This document shows, in pieces, positions 14,583-22,547 of a DNA stretch of 30,241 nt (its first letter is position 1; the number at the start of each line of letters is the position of its first letter). The position numbers and the translations under genes were made by a program. The notes beneath the pieces are model-generated. The model ran no database searches. It saw nothing but the letters and a program-made list of their open reading frames with translations, and was not told the DNA's origin. Origin of the DNA: a virus; IMG/VR virus record IMGVR_UViG_3300032242_002535, positions 1-30,241 of that record; one strand, given 5' to 3'.

Positions 14583-15301
14583 AAAAAAGAGTCTAGACCC
14601 TCCACATCAATTGTATGTTCAAAACCACACTTTTTACAGGTCATCTCTAATTTTTTATTTAATTTAGGAAGATGATTAAAAAATTCTTCAATTTTATTAA
14701 ATTGTTCTTGATTGAGAGATTCAATAAAATCAACCAGTTCTTCTGGTGTTGTTTCATTAGCATAATAAAATTGTTGACCATCATAAATGTATTCAACAGA
14801 ATCAACAATCATATCAAATGCCATATCTGTTACATTTTCAAATTTTGAAGCTCTTTGTAAAACAGAAAATTCTGGATATTTTAATTTCATAACAATTTGT
14901 GATGTTAATTGTATTTCATCTTTTATATCTTCATTCATATCAACTTTAATATCCAATAAATTGATTGAAGTTTCCATTAAATTGCCACAAGTTTTACCAT
15001 CAACTTCGTTTTCACAACGGTATTTGTTTTCTACAACTTCACCTACAGAGCGAGCTCTTAGATTTAAAAAATAAAATTCAACATCAATAATAGGCAACTT
15101 ATCAATATCAAGGTTTTCCGTCAATGTGCAATTATGTAACACTTGACGAATATTCTTTTCAATTGTTTCTTTGTCATCGGATTCCATTGCCATCATGAGA
15201 TTGCGTTGTTCTTTGACGAGAAAAGGTCTAAAACGAATATGTTTTTTAGATAAAGGTAAATCAATTTCATAAACAGGTGTATCAATTCGGGGTAAAGCCA
15301 T
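14576..15301 (-). CDS. 26: gp26-like baseplate hub assembly protein (T4_baseplate family)
   Basis: A 241-residue protein beginning MALPRIDTPVYEIDLPLSKK, followed by IRFRPFLVKEQRNLMMAME, the typical opening of the T4-like baseplate hub subunit family. Zinc-type Cys pairs are visible: C119 region CENEVDGKTCGN, and CKKCGFEHT close to the C-terminus, which ends GLDSFFV. In T4, gp26 is needed for hub assembly. A GGAG ribosome site lies upstream. Just before the stop is the slippery heptamer TTTTTTC, giving a possible longer product. The next downstream genes encode the large tail proteins, the position held by tail assembly chaperones in many phages. Confidence 0.85.
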   Translation of the reverse strand: MALPRIDTPVYEIDLPLSKKHIRFRPFLVKEQRNLMMAMESDDKETIEKNIRQVLHNCTLTENLDIDKLPIIDVEFYFLNLRARSVGEVVENKYRCENEVDGKTCGNLMETSINLLDIKVDMNEDIKDEIQLTSQIVMKLKYPEFSVLQRASKFENVTDMAFDMIVDSVEYIYDGQQFYYANETTPEELVDFIESLNQEQFNKIEEFFNHLPKLNKKLEMTCKKCGFEHTIDVEGLDSFFV

Positions 15302-15321
15302 GATTAAATCTCCATTTTATA

Positions 15322-16026
15322 TTAACGTATTAAAGGTGTAAAATTTGGACCAACTCGTCCAGGTGTTCTATTTAAATCTTGACCTTCAATTGAAATTTTA
15401 GATACGGATGCTCCAGGTGTCTTGTTTTCAATTTCAGTAGATTTTACAGTTTTTGTAACTTGACTAGGTTGAAGTGTATTTGTTCTCGTTGGTTCTGCGT
15501 TTAAATTTAACGAAGGTTCCCAATATGTATATGCAAAGACTACAGTTAGTTTATGATAACCTTCTGACGACCAATCTAAATCTAATTGATTGACTGTAAT
15601 AGGATACGCATCAATCAACTCAATTGCATATGTAGCTTGATTTAATGAATTAAATTGTCTAATTGTTATAGAAGCCGTATATTGGTCTTTATACTGCATA
15701 TTATAACTTGAAGAAGGTGAAATTTTTTCCATCCATGAATCAAAAAACTTTTTTTCTGACATATCACCAGAAACAATAAAGGTTAAAGACAAGTCATTAA
15801 ATTGCACCTGATAAGGATATTTTTCAATTGGATTTGAACCAAATTTTTGTTCTAATGTTGAATATGTTTTACTTGGTAACTCCGCCGTTTCACATCTGTA
15901 GGTCAAAGAAGTGTTTAAAGGAGTTAATCCAACTAAATTTCTAGGCTCAATTGATACCTCAAACCTGCTAGGTTTTGCAACATCGTTTTTAAAACTACCT
16001 ATAAAATCTACAATACTTTGTGGCAT
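15322..16026 (-). CDS. gp19-fold tail tube protein, probably baseplate tube initiator gp54-like
   Basis: A 234-residue protein. The pattern at the start (FIGSFKNDVAKPSRFEVSIEP), then TYRCETAELPSKTY, the YPYQVQFNDLSLTFIVSGDM strands, FFDSWMEKI, and the C-terminal YAIELIDAYPITVNQLDLDWSS..KLTVVFAYTYW is the tail-tube fold of T4 gp19 and its paralogues gp48 and gp54. Because it lies among hub genes rather than next to a sheath gene, and has a Thr/Pro-rich 45-residue tail, the tube initiator gp54 is more likely than the main tube protein gp19. AGAGG precedes the start; the ATG overlaps the stop of the upstream gene region closely. Confidence 0.75.
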   Translation of the reverse strand: MPQSIVDFIGSFKNDVAKPSRFEVSIEPRNLVGLTPLNTSLTYRCETAELPSKTYSTLEQKFGSNPIEKYPYQVQFNDLSLTFIVSGDMSEKKFFDSWMEKISPSSSYNMQYKDQYTASITIRQFNSLNQATYAIELIDAYPITVNQLDLDWSSEGYHKLTVVFAYTYWEPSLNLNAEPTRTNTLQPSQVTKTVKSTEIENKTPGASVSKISIEGQDLNRTPGRVGPNFTPLIR

Positions 16027-16620
16027 TTAATTCCTCTTGATTTCTTCTACCGAATCTTTCCACACTTCGGCTGGTTTGGCACCCTTAAACTGGTGTACCG
16101 GAAGCATAATTGCCGTATCCCATTCGTCTGGTTGAACGGCAAGTAACTTAGACTTAATATGTGGCGTCAAATATCGTTTAATACAAGGCCTGAACTCTCT
16201 AAGGCGCTTGGACGCAACTAAAATATCGTATGTAATTCTCATTCTCTTAATTTCATCGTCTTTACCTGGCACTGCGTAAGGCATTAATTTACCTATAAAT
16301 GCCACTCGGTATTTAATAGGCAAATAATGCAAATTTAATCCTAAAAACCCATCTTGGTATTTTTCCAATGTTAATACCAACGGAAACTTATCATAATATG
16401 GCAAATCATCTTTACCTTTTGGGTCATAATAAAAGTAATATAACTGACCTAATTTAAATCTACCCGGTCTTAATTCTTCATCTTTAATCGTTTTTGCTAT
16501 AACAGAAGGATTTCTTAAGGCTGCAATTTTGGTTAAAAGCCATTGGTACGCTTCTCTGGAAGACATTTGTAGTCCTTCAGTTTTTCTTTCTTGTGCCAGT
16601 TCCGTTAGTTTAGATGTCAT
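16027..16620 (-). CDS. Conserved T4-like phage protein, virion-associated candidate
   Basis: A 197-residue protein with a distinctive central block, LGQLYYFYYDPKGKDDLPYYDKFPLVLTLEKYQDGFLGLNLHYLP split across residues ~58-103, seen in hypothetical proteins of many T4-like phages near head-completion and baseplate genes. The C-terminal part is basic and ends in VWKDSVEEIKRN. No catalytic motif is evident. It lies 12 bases after gp4 and directly upstream of the tube initiator, so a structural or assembly role is likely. No Shine-Dalgarno is present; ACTAAATA, a degenerate late-promoter-like element, ends five bases before the ATG. Confidence 0.75.
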   Translation of the reverse strand: MTSKLTELAQERKTEGLQMSSREAYQWLLTKIAALRNPSVIAKTIKDEELRPGRFKLGQLYYFYYDPKGKDDLPYYDKFPLVLTLEKYQDGFLGLNLHYLPIKYRVAFIGKLMPYAVPGKDDEIKRMRITYDILVASKRLREFRPCIKRYLTPHIKSKLLAVQPDEWDTAIMLPVHQFKGAKPAEVWKDSVEEIKRN

Positions 16621-16625
16621 AGGGT

Positions 16626-16633
16626 TATTTAGT
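16626..16633 (-). promoter_or_regulatory. Degenerate late-promoter-like element
   Basis: On the minus strand ACTAAATA (six of eight matches to TATAAATA) ends five bases before the ATG at 16620, the same spacing as the two exact elements at 594 and 23441. The match is weak and could be chance. Confidence 0.3.
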
Positions 16634-17070
16634 TAGATACCTAAATCGTTTTCTGTAATAATCTTAAACTCCCAGCCATGGTCTTTACAATATTCGTCTG
16701 CGGCCTTCCACTTGGCTTGGTTTACAGCATATGTTTTAATTTCATTCTTATAATTTTCTGTAATTCGCTGTCTAGGTTTAGGCATTTGAGTCTGAGCGAA
16801 AGGTTTTATCTCTAAAACCATTGTTTTTGTTTGTCCCGTTGCCGTTTTGACTTGAACAATGATATCAGGAAAGTATCGGTGAGGTCGTTTATCAACAGGA
16901 CTTAAATATGGAATATGAAATTCTTCTGAACCCCAACTAATCACATTTGGATTATTATCTAACCAAGAGAATACTTTTGCTTCCCACGAACTTCTATAGA
17001 TGACATTATCGGGGTCACCTTTGTATTTTTGTCTATTTCTAACTTTATAAATGCCTTGATAGTATTTCAT
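16633..17070 (-). CDS. 4: gp4-like head completion protein
   Basis: A 145-residue protein starting MKYYQGIYKVRN. The motif order (KYKGDPDNVIYRSSWEAKVFSWLD, then VISWGSEEFHIPY, HRYFPDIIV, VLEIKPFAQ) is that of T4 gp4, a head-completion protein with a nuclease-like E...D...ExK arrangement (E39-region, D79-region, EIK). Gp4 acts after DNA packaging so tails can join. I chose the ATG at 17070 because AAGGAAG lies just upstream; an in-frame ATG at 17115 would add 15 non-conserved residues and overlap the divergent promoter region. It heads the leftward late operon. Confidence 0.88.
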   Translation of the reverse strand: MKYYQGIYKVRNRQKYKGDPDNVIYRSSWEAKVFSWLDNNPNVISWGSEEFHIPYLSPVDKRPHRYFPDIIVQVKTATGQTKTMVLEIKPFAQTQMPKPRQRITENYKNEIKTYAVNQAKWKAADEYCKDHGWEFKIITENDLGI

Positions 17071-17087
17071 ATTCTTCCTTTTTTCTT

Positions 17088-17095
17088 CATAAATA
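17088..17095 (+). promoter_or_regulatory. Possible late promoter for the gp48 operon
   Basis: CATAAATA, seven of eight matches to TATAAATA, lies in the divergent gap between gp4 and gp48. Initiation near 17101 would give a leader of about 25 bases to gp48, which has no strong Shine-Dalgarno. Confidence 0.45.
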
Positions 17096-17125
17096 CTATG
17101 TATATCAATCAACAAAGTAACTTAA

Positions 17126-18235
17126 ATGCCGATACAAGAACCAATAGAAATAGAGATAACAGGTGTAAATAATAATACTAGAGGTCCATTATCTCCTTTG
17201 GAAATAGGAGGCTCTGGCGTAAGGCAGCATTTTTACCCACAAGAATTTTCAGGTAAAAATACAGCAAAAAACCAAAAAAGCCATAGTGTTCAATTTGTGA
17301 TAAAGGATATCAATACAACAGGTAGTTTTGAAAATGAAGAAAATAATAATACGAATATTGTAGAATTACCAACGACTGCAAATTTTATTAACCAAGTTGG
17401 TGAAAAATTAAGCAGTGAAACAATTAAATCAATCGGTATTAGTTTAAAATCTGGTTTGAGATTGGCACCAAAAACTGATAAAGTTGTAGCATACATTACA
17501 CTTTATATGCCAGACACACTTAATGCTACTTATAATGCAACGTATGATGAGATGAGTTTAACTTCCGATTTGGGTTCTTTAGTAACAACTTTAAGGTCAA
17601 TTGATTCCGCCGTAGGAAATATAAAAGGAGGAGATTTTTCTAGTATACAAAGTTCACTCAGTAGCTTAGGTAACAGCATAGGAAAAGATCCTAACGCTCT
17701 ACAAGCAATAGTTTCTGGTTTAGATGTTTTAGGACAGGGTATACCGGGAGTTGATAGTCAAAATTTAGCTACGCTTTTACAAAAAGCACAAGGTTTTGCT
17801 TTAAATCCACAATTACAAATGATTTATCGTGGCACAGCATTAAGAACTTTTCAATTGGTGTTTAATTTTACACCAAAAAATTCCGGCGAATCGCAACAAA
17901 TAAATGATATTATTGATTGTTTTAGGTTTTTTTCAGCACCATCTTTGAGTAACAGTAACGTTAGCTCAAATAATAATCAAAATATGTTTTTAATTCCTCC
18001 ATCAATTTTTGAGTTAAGTTTTAACATTAATGGTACCGAAAGTAGATATTTACCAAAATATGGAGATTGTATATTAGCAAGTGTAGATGTTAATCATAGC
18101 CCTAACGGATTAGCAGTATTTACAGATGGTTCTATGGTACAAACTCAATTAACCCTTTCATTTAAAGAATTGGATATTCTTACAAGAGATAAAATTTCCA
18201 AATCTTTCAAAGATGTCAAAGACGGAGCAAGATAA
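17126..18235 (+). CDS. 48: gp48-like baseplate tail tube cap protein
   Basis: A 369-residue protein, matching T4 gp48 (364). Visible features are the YPQEFSGKNTAKNQKSHSVQFVI start, KSGLRLAPKTDKVVAYITLYMPDTLNATYNATYDE, and the C-terminal tube-like half with NPQLQMIYRGTALRTFQLVFNFTPKN, DIIDCFRFFSAPS and the closing HSPNGLAVFTDGSMVQTQLTLSFKELDILTRD. The last half has the gp19-type beta fold that joins the hub to the first tube ring. The middle (~150-230) is a Ser/Gly/Leu-rich helical insert. It begins the rightward baseplate operon and its stop overlaps the start of gp53. Confidence 0.9.
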   Translation: MPIQEPIEIEITGVNNNTRGPLSPLEIGGSGVRQHFYPQEFSGKNTAKNQKSHSVQFVIKDINTTGSFENEENNNTNIVELPTTANFINQVGEKLSSETIKSIGISLKSGLRLAPKTDKVVAYITLYMPDTLNATYNATYDEMSLTSDLGSLVTTLRSIDSAVGNIKGGDFSSIQSSLSSLGNSIGKDPNALQAIVSGLDVLGQGIPGVDSQNLATLLQKAQGFALNPQLQMIYRGTALRTFQLVFNFTPKNSGESQQINDIIDCFRFFSAPSLSNSNVSSNNNQNMFLIPPSIFELSFNINGTESRYLPKYGDCILASVDVNHSPNGLAVFTDGSMVQTQLTLSFKELDILTRDKISKSFKDVKDGAR

Positions 18236-19308
18236 TGTTATACTTTAATGAATTTCCAAAAGTATTAGGTTCAGACTATAATAGTAACGGCATAGTCATG
18301 ACAAATATTATGGCCCGTGCTGAAATTATTCCTTCTTTATTAAAAAATCCTTTATTATTTTATTCATACGATATTAAAGAAAGTGACCGACCAGATACAA
18401 TAGCACACAAATATTATGGTGATTCAAATCGTTATTGGATGGTTCTTTACGCAAATCAAATATTTGATCCTCAATGGGAATGGCCATTGACTTCAAATGA
18501 ATTTAGTAATTATATTATAAAAAAATATAGTAACGATGCGGCAAATGCTTATAATATTTCAGCAAATACAAGCGTAGTACCTAGTGCATGGTACTCTACA
18601 GGTAGTGAAGCGCCTACTTGGTCCACTTTTTTAAATAATTATGGAATTTGGACAGGAGCAGCCAATAGTGTCACGACAAATACTTACCAAACAAATGTAA
18701 GTTTTCCTGTTAATGGAAATTATCAATTCAATCTATCTGTAGATAACTATGGTATATTATACTTAGATGGAAATTCTATATTGTCTACAGCAAACGGTGA
18801 TGGATTTCAAACTGTAAATACTACTAGTGTATATGTTACGGCAGGTCCTCATACTGTAACCGTTACAGGAACCAATTATGGCGGACCTGCAGGTATTGCT
18901 ACACAAATCATTAATCCCAACTCAACCGAATTATGGAATACTCTATCTGCTACGGCTAATACTTATGTTACAACAGGTAGTAATATAACCGACTCACAAG
19001 TTTTATCATACACACAATCTACGGTTTATCAATATATAAAAACAATCACAACAACAGATAGTGTAAGTAATGAAACGACAAGCAAAACGATTGTTATTGA
19101 CCAAAATACTTTTAACAATACTTTACAAGGAACAACTGTAAATACTTTTGCTGATGGTTCTAGTGTAACACAAGTGGTAACAGTTACTCCTGTTAGCATT
19201 TATGATTATGAACTTCAACAAAACGAAGCAAAAAGAAATATTAATTTAATTAATAGAACATATGCAGACCAATTTGAACGAGATTTTTCTACAATAATGA
19301 GAAAATAA
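18235..19308 (+). CDS. 53: gp53-like baseplate wedge protein with PA14-like insertion
   Basis: A 357-residue protein, far longer than T4 gp53 (196). Residues 1-100 are recognisably gp53: YFNEFPKVLG, IIPSLLKNPLLFYSYDIKESDRPDTIAHKYYGDSNRYWMVLYANQIFDPQWEWPLT, the LysM-like wedge domain. Residues ~128-228 look like a PA14-type beta-sandwich: WSTFLNNYGIW, GNYQFNLSVDNYGILYLDG, VTAGPHTVTVTGTNY. Residues ~320-357 (YDYELQQNEAKRNINLINRTYADQFERDF) restore the gp53 C-terminal helix. The insertion suggests a surface-exposed or glycan-binding module on the baseplate wedge. Its stop is two bases before gp27. Confidence 0.88.
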   Translation: MLYFNEFPKVLGSDYNSNGIVMTNIMARAEIIPSLLKNPLLFYSYDIKESDRPDTIAHKYYGDSNRYWMVLYANQIFDPQWEWPLTSNEFSNYIIKKYSNDAANAYNISANTSVVPSAWYSTGSEAPTWSTFLNNYGIWTGAANSVTTNTYQTNVSFPVNGNYQFNLSVDNYGILYLDGNSILSTANGDGFQTVNTTSVYVTAGPHTVTVTGTNYGGPAGIATQIINPNSTELWNTLSATANTYVTTGSNITDSQVLSYTQSTVYQYIKTITTTDSVSNETTSKTIVIDQNTFNNTLQGTTVNTFADGSSVTQVVTVTPVSIYDYELQQNEAKRNINLINRTYADQFERDFSTIMRK

Positions 19309-19309
19309 T

Positions 19310-20644
19310 ATGGCAGGTATAAAAAATTCTAAAGATTATTCATTAGAAACGTTAATAATTCATACATCCGTTGCATCTTTTGATTTAAAACTTTCTATGA
19401 TTGAAATGTCATATGTTGAAGATTTATTTGCAAGTGTATGTTCAGGATATGTTTTAATTGCTGAAGCTTCAGGTTTTATAGAAACTTTGGCATTAAATGG
19501 AACAGAATATTTAAGAGTTCGTTTTAGTAAATTTGGTGACGATAATAGCGTAATAGATAAATTATTTCGTGTTTATAAAGTCAGCAAAAGAAAATTAGAA
19601 GGAACAATGTATAAAGAATCTTATATCATTAATTTTTGTTCCGATGAATTGTTATTATCTGAGCAATATAAAATTAGTAAAAGATATAAAAATGCTTTTA
19701 TTTCTGATAACATCAATGACATACTTAAAAACTATCTACAAGTTCCCACAAAACGAATTGGTACGATTGAACAAACATACGGACAATATGATTTAATTAT
19801 TCCAACATTAAAGCCATTTGATGCTATTAATTTTATGTTAAATTATGCAAGACCTACACCACAAAATCCAGGTGCTGATATGATGTTCTATGAAGATAAA
19901 AATGGATTTCAATTTAGGTCGTTACAAACATTAATGAAGTTGCCTATTTACCAAGCGTATTCATATAAACCAAAAAATTTAAATTCAAATAATTTAGAGT
20001 TTGATTTGTATAATGTAATATCATATGAAATATTAGATTCATTTGATACATTAAATGGAATTACTAGTGGTATTTTTGCCAATCAATTAATTTCAGCTAA
20101 TCCAATAACAAGACAAAAAAAGACAACTAATTTTGACTATGCAGTTTATACACGACAATCAAAAAATTTAAATCGTTATCCTATTATAGATAATTCAACA
20201 AACCGTAAAGGTCACGGTATGAATGAGACATATCAAGCACAATTAAAAATGATATTCTCAAATTTTGATAGCAAAAGTTATAGTGCATTATCATCAATAC
20301 CTGGAGCGGTAGGTAATGATATTTACGCAGAAACTTTTATACCTTACAGAACGGCACAGTTAGGTTTAGCTAATTATACTAGGGTCCGTATTGTAGTTCC
20401 AGGAGATTGCAATTTAACTATAGGTAGAGTAATTACTTTCAATTTAGGCACAAGACAAACAAATAGTCCTGAGCTTGATAAATATTACTCAGGAAACTAT
20501 TTAATCACAGGTGTAAAACATATCATTGATTTAACAAGTTATCGCACTATCTTAGAGATTACAAAAGAAAGTAATCCTAAGCCTTATCCTAGTAATGATA
20601 ACAATAATCCTAAATGGAAGGCAGCGGTTGCTGGTAATATATAA
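19310..20644 (+). CDS. 27: gp27-like baseplate hub protein
   Basis: A 444-residue protein, somewhat longer than T4 gp27 (391). Blocks such as LKLSMIEMSYVEDLFASVCSGYVLIAEASG, RLYK-like FRVYKVSKRKLEGTMYKESYIINFCSDELLLSEQ, NDILKNYL, FDAINFMLNYA..PGADMMFYEDKNGFQF and the C-terminal LGTRQTNSPELDKYYSGNYLITGVKHIID are those of hub proteins that form the trimeric collar around gp5, shared with VgrG and gpD late-control proteins. It lies between gp53 and the gp5 OB-fold protein, its structural partner, whose ATG overlaps its stop region. Confidence 0.9.
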   Translation: MAGIKNSKDYSLETLIIHTSVASFDLKLSMIEMSYVEDLFASVCSGYVLIAEASGFIETLALNGTEYLRVRFSKFGDDNSVIDKLFRVYKVSKRKLEGTMYKESYIINFCSDELLLSEQYKISKRYKNAFISDNINDILKNYLQVPTKRIGTIEQTYGQYDLIIPTLKPFDAINFMLNYARPTPQNPGADMMFYEDKNGFQFRSLQTLMKLPIYQAYSYKPKNLNSNNLEFDLYNVISYEILDSFDTLNGITSGIFANQLISANPITRQKKTTNFDYAVYTRQSKNLNRYPIIDNSTNRKGHGMNETYQAQLKMIFSNFDSKSYSALSSIPGAVGNDIYAETFIPYRTAQLGLANYTRVRIVVPGDCNLTIGRVITFNLGTRQTNSPELDKYYSGNYLITGVKHIIDLTSYRTILEITKESNPKPYPSNDNNNPKWKAAVAGNI

Positions 20645-20982
20645 TGTCAAAAGGAACAAATAATTTTAATTTTGCTGGACTTAATGGTTTTGTTTGGTGG
20701 ATGGGTGAAATTGAAAACCGTGCAGATGCTGCTGGATTTAGTAGATATCAAGTTAGAATTTTTGGTTGGTACGGTGATGATATCAAAACAGATGATTTAC
20801 CGTGGGCAATACCACTCTTTTCAATAAATACTTGCAAAACTTTTGAATCTGCTCCTATAGGTGAGTGGGTTATAGGTTTCTTTTTAGATGGCGAAGCAGG
20901 ACAATTTCCTGTTATTTTAGGTGTAATGCCAGGTATTAAACAGTTACAGTCACAACTAAGCGAAATAAAAGCGCCAATATAA
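20644..20982 (+). CDS. 5: gp5 N-terminal OB-fold hub protein (spike base), lacking lysozyme
   Basis: A 112-residue protein corresponding to the OB-fold of T4 gp5: NGFVWWMGEIENRAD, RYQVRIFGWYGDDIKTDDLPWAIPLFS, and APIGEWVIGFFLDGEAGQFPVILGVMPGI. T4 gp5 (575 residues) continues into a lysozyme and a triple-stranded beta-helix. Here the protein ends after the OB-fold, and the beta-helix is a separate gene two places downstream. It should sit under gp27 and anchor the spike. It begins in overlap with the gp27 stop. Confidence 0.85.
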   Translation: MSKGTNNFNFAGLNGFVWWMGEIENRADAAGFSRYQVRIFGWYGDDIKTDDLPWAIPLFSINTCKTFESAPIGEWVIGFFLDGEAGQFPVILGVMPGIKQLQSQLSEIKAPI

Positions 20983-21003
20983 AATATAGCATAAGGACAA
21001 AAA

Positions 21004-21831
21004 ATGGCAGGAATTAATGGAACAATATTAATTGATTTAAAACCGGCACCAGGTAACGCAGCCAAAATTATTGAACTAAATCCTCCATCCGCTAATAATG
21101 CTGGTGATAGATTTTTAGCAAATGTGTCCTCTATTGCACAAACCGCAAGAGGTTACATACAAGGCACTAGTATTGATATTGCTAATGCTCAAATTTTCCA
21201 CGTTTGTGACCCAAAAGGTGTTGTTGCTGTAACTTTGGCAAATATTAATAAAACAATAGCAGAAACAATAGCAAAAACAATTAACAGTCTTGTTGCGTCT
21301 GTTATAGCAGATTCAACATTAGGACCAATATACAAAGCTGCAAAAGATTTGGTAAAAAAAGCATTATCATATCTCAAAACGATTAATAAAACTTTACAAT
21401 ATATTAATAAGGCAATTATAGAAACAAATAACCTTATTCTTTATGCTAAAGGCTTTATTGACTTAATTGCCACATTACCAGCAAAACTTGCACAAACTTT
21501 AGGACAATGTTTATCTGTGTTAAGAAATGCGTTAAAAACAGCACTTACAGTAAATTTAGGTGATATTGGTGGCGTAATTCAACAAACGCAACTTGCAATA
21601 CAACAAACACAAACAGCAATTTCTGGTGTATCAACAACTGCACAAAATTTAAATACTGTAGCAAAATCTTTGTCAGATTTACCTAGCACACTATCATCAA
21701 ATTTAAGTGGTGCTTCAGATACGTTAGCATCAAGTTTAAAAGGATTTACTGGTTCAACTACAAACTTATTAAGTTTTACTGCTAATAGTTCAAATTATGA
21801 TGCACCATTTGTCGGTAGGAATGGAGTATAA
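21004..21831 (+). CDS. Unknown helical hub-region protein
   Basis: A 275-residue protein between the OB-fold and spike halves of gp5. The first ~70 residues are extended. Residues ~75-190 are Ala/Ile/Leu/Lys-rich and strongly helical (repeated KTIN, KAI, LIATLPAKLAQTLGQCL segments). Residues ~195-265 are Gln/Thr/Ser-rich with heptad-like spacing (QQTQLAIQQTQTAI). No enzyme motif. AAGGAC precedes the start. It occupies the position of the missing lysozyme domain and could be a hub lumen, tape-measure-related or membrane-interacting protein; I recognise no family. Confidence 0.7.
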   Translation: MAGINGTILIDLKPAPGNAAKIIELNPPSANNAGDRFLANVSSIAQTARGYIQGTSIDIANAQIFHVCDPKGVVAVTLANINKTIAETIAKTINSLVASVIADSTLGPIYKAAKDLVKKALSYLKTINKTLQYINKAIIETNNLILYAKGFIDLIATLPAKLAQTLGQCLSVLRNALKTALTVNLGDIGGVIQQTQLAIQQTQTAISGVSTTAQNLNTVAKSLSDLPSTLSSNLSGASDTLASSLKGFTGSTTNLLSFTANSSNYDAPFVGRNGV

Positions 21832-22545
21832 ATGCCTGATTTAATTTATCCTGGAGTTTGGACTTCATCATCAAATACGCAACTTGGTAAATATCCTTAC
21901 ATCAACGTAAAACAAACTGAAGCAGGTCACCAAGATATATCTGATGATACCCCAGGTAATGAATTTAGAAGATGGTCACATGGAATTTCAGGAACAAGTG
22001 AACAATGGAATAGAAATGGTGACAGAGAAGTAACTGTTCAAGGTAACAATTTTACAGTTATAGTAAAAGATAACTCTGTAATTGTTCAAGGAAATTGTGT
22101 TGTTGAAATCCACGGCAACTCAAGCCTTCATGTATATGGTGATGTTTATTCACAGATAGATGGTAATTTAAATGCTGTTGTTACAGGTGATTCTAGTGTA
22201 TATTCAGGCGGAGAAACTGATATTACTTCAAATGATGATGTAAATATTACCTCAGCTTCAGGAGATATTCACATAAAAACACAAAATGACATTATTATGC
22301 AAGGAAGTTTACACGTTCATGGTGATATTACTTGTGAATCTTTATATTCTAGTGGCACAGTTATATCAAATAGTAGTATGTTGGCCGCAAAAGATATAAC
22401 CTTTGGAGGTACATTATATGGACCAACGGCACAACTTGGAGTGATGAATGCTACGTTGATGACGGATACAATTAACACAGGTATTTTTAATGTTCATGTT
22501 CATCCAACAGGTAAACCTCCAATACCTAAATTCATGGGAATCTAA
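21832..22545 (+). CDS. Tail spike needle, gp5 C-terminal beta-helix-like
   Basis: A 237-residue protein. From about residue 64 it has short strands with regular Gly/Asn turns (VTVQGNN, VIVQGNC, VEIHGNS, VYGDV, DITSNDDVNITSASGDIHIKTQNDI), typical of the triple-stranded beta-helix of T4 gp5, P2 gpV and VgrG spikes. The end contains an HVH motif at 222-224; in P2-type spikes an HxH near the tip binds iron. The N-terminal ~60 residues (FRRWSHGISGTSEQWNRNGD) would connect to the OB-fold protein. It punctures the outer membrane at infection. Confidence 0.85.
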   Translation: MPDLIYPGVWTSSSNTQLGKYPYINVKQTEAGHQDISDDTPGNEFRRWSHGISGTSEQWNRNGDREVTVQGNNFTVIVKDNSVIVQGNCVVEIHGNSSLHVYGDVYSQIDGNLNAVVTGDSSVYSGGETDITSNDDVNITSASGDIHIKTQNDIIMQGSLHVHGDITCESLYSSGTVISNSSMLAAKDITFGGTLYGPTAQLGVMNATLMTDTINTGIFNVHVHPTGKPPIPKFMGI

Positions 22546-22547
22546 TT

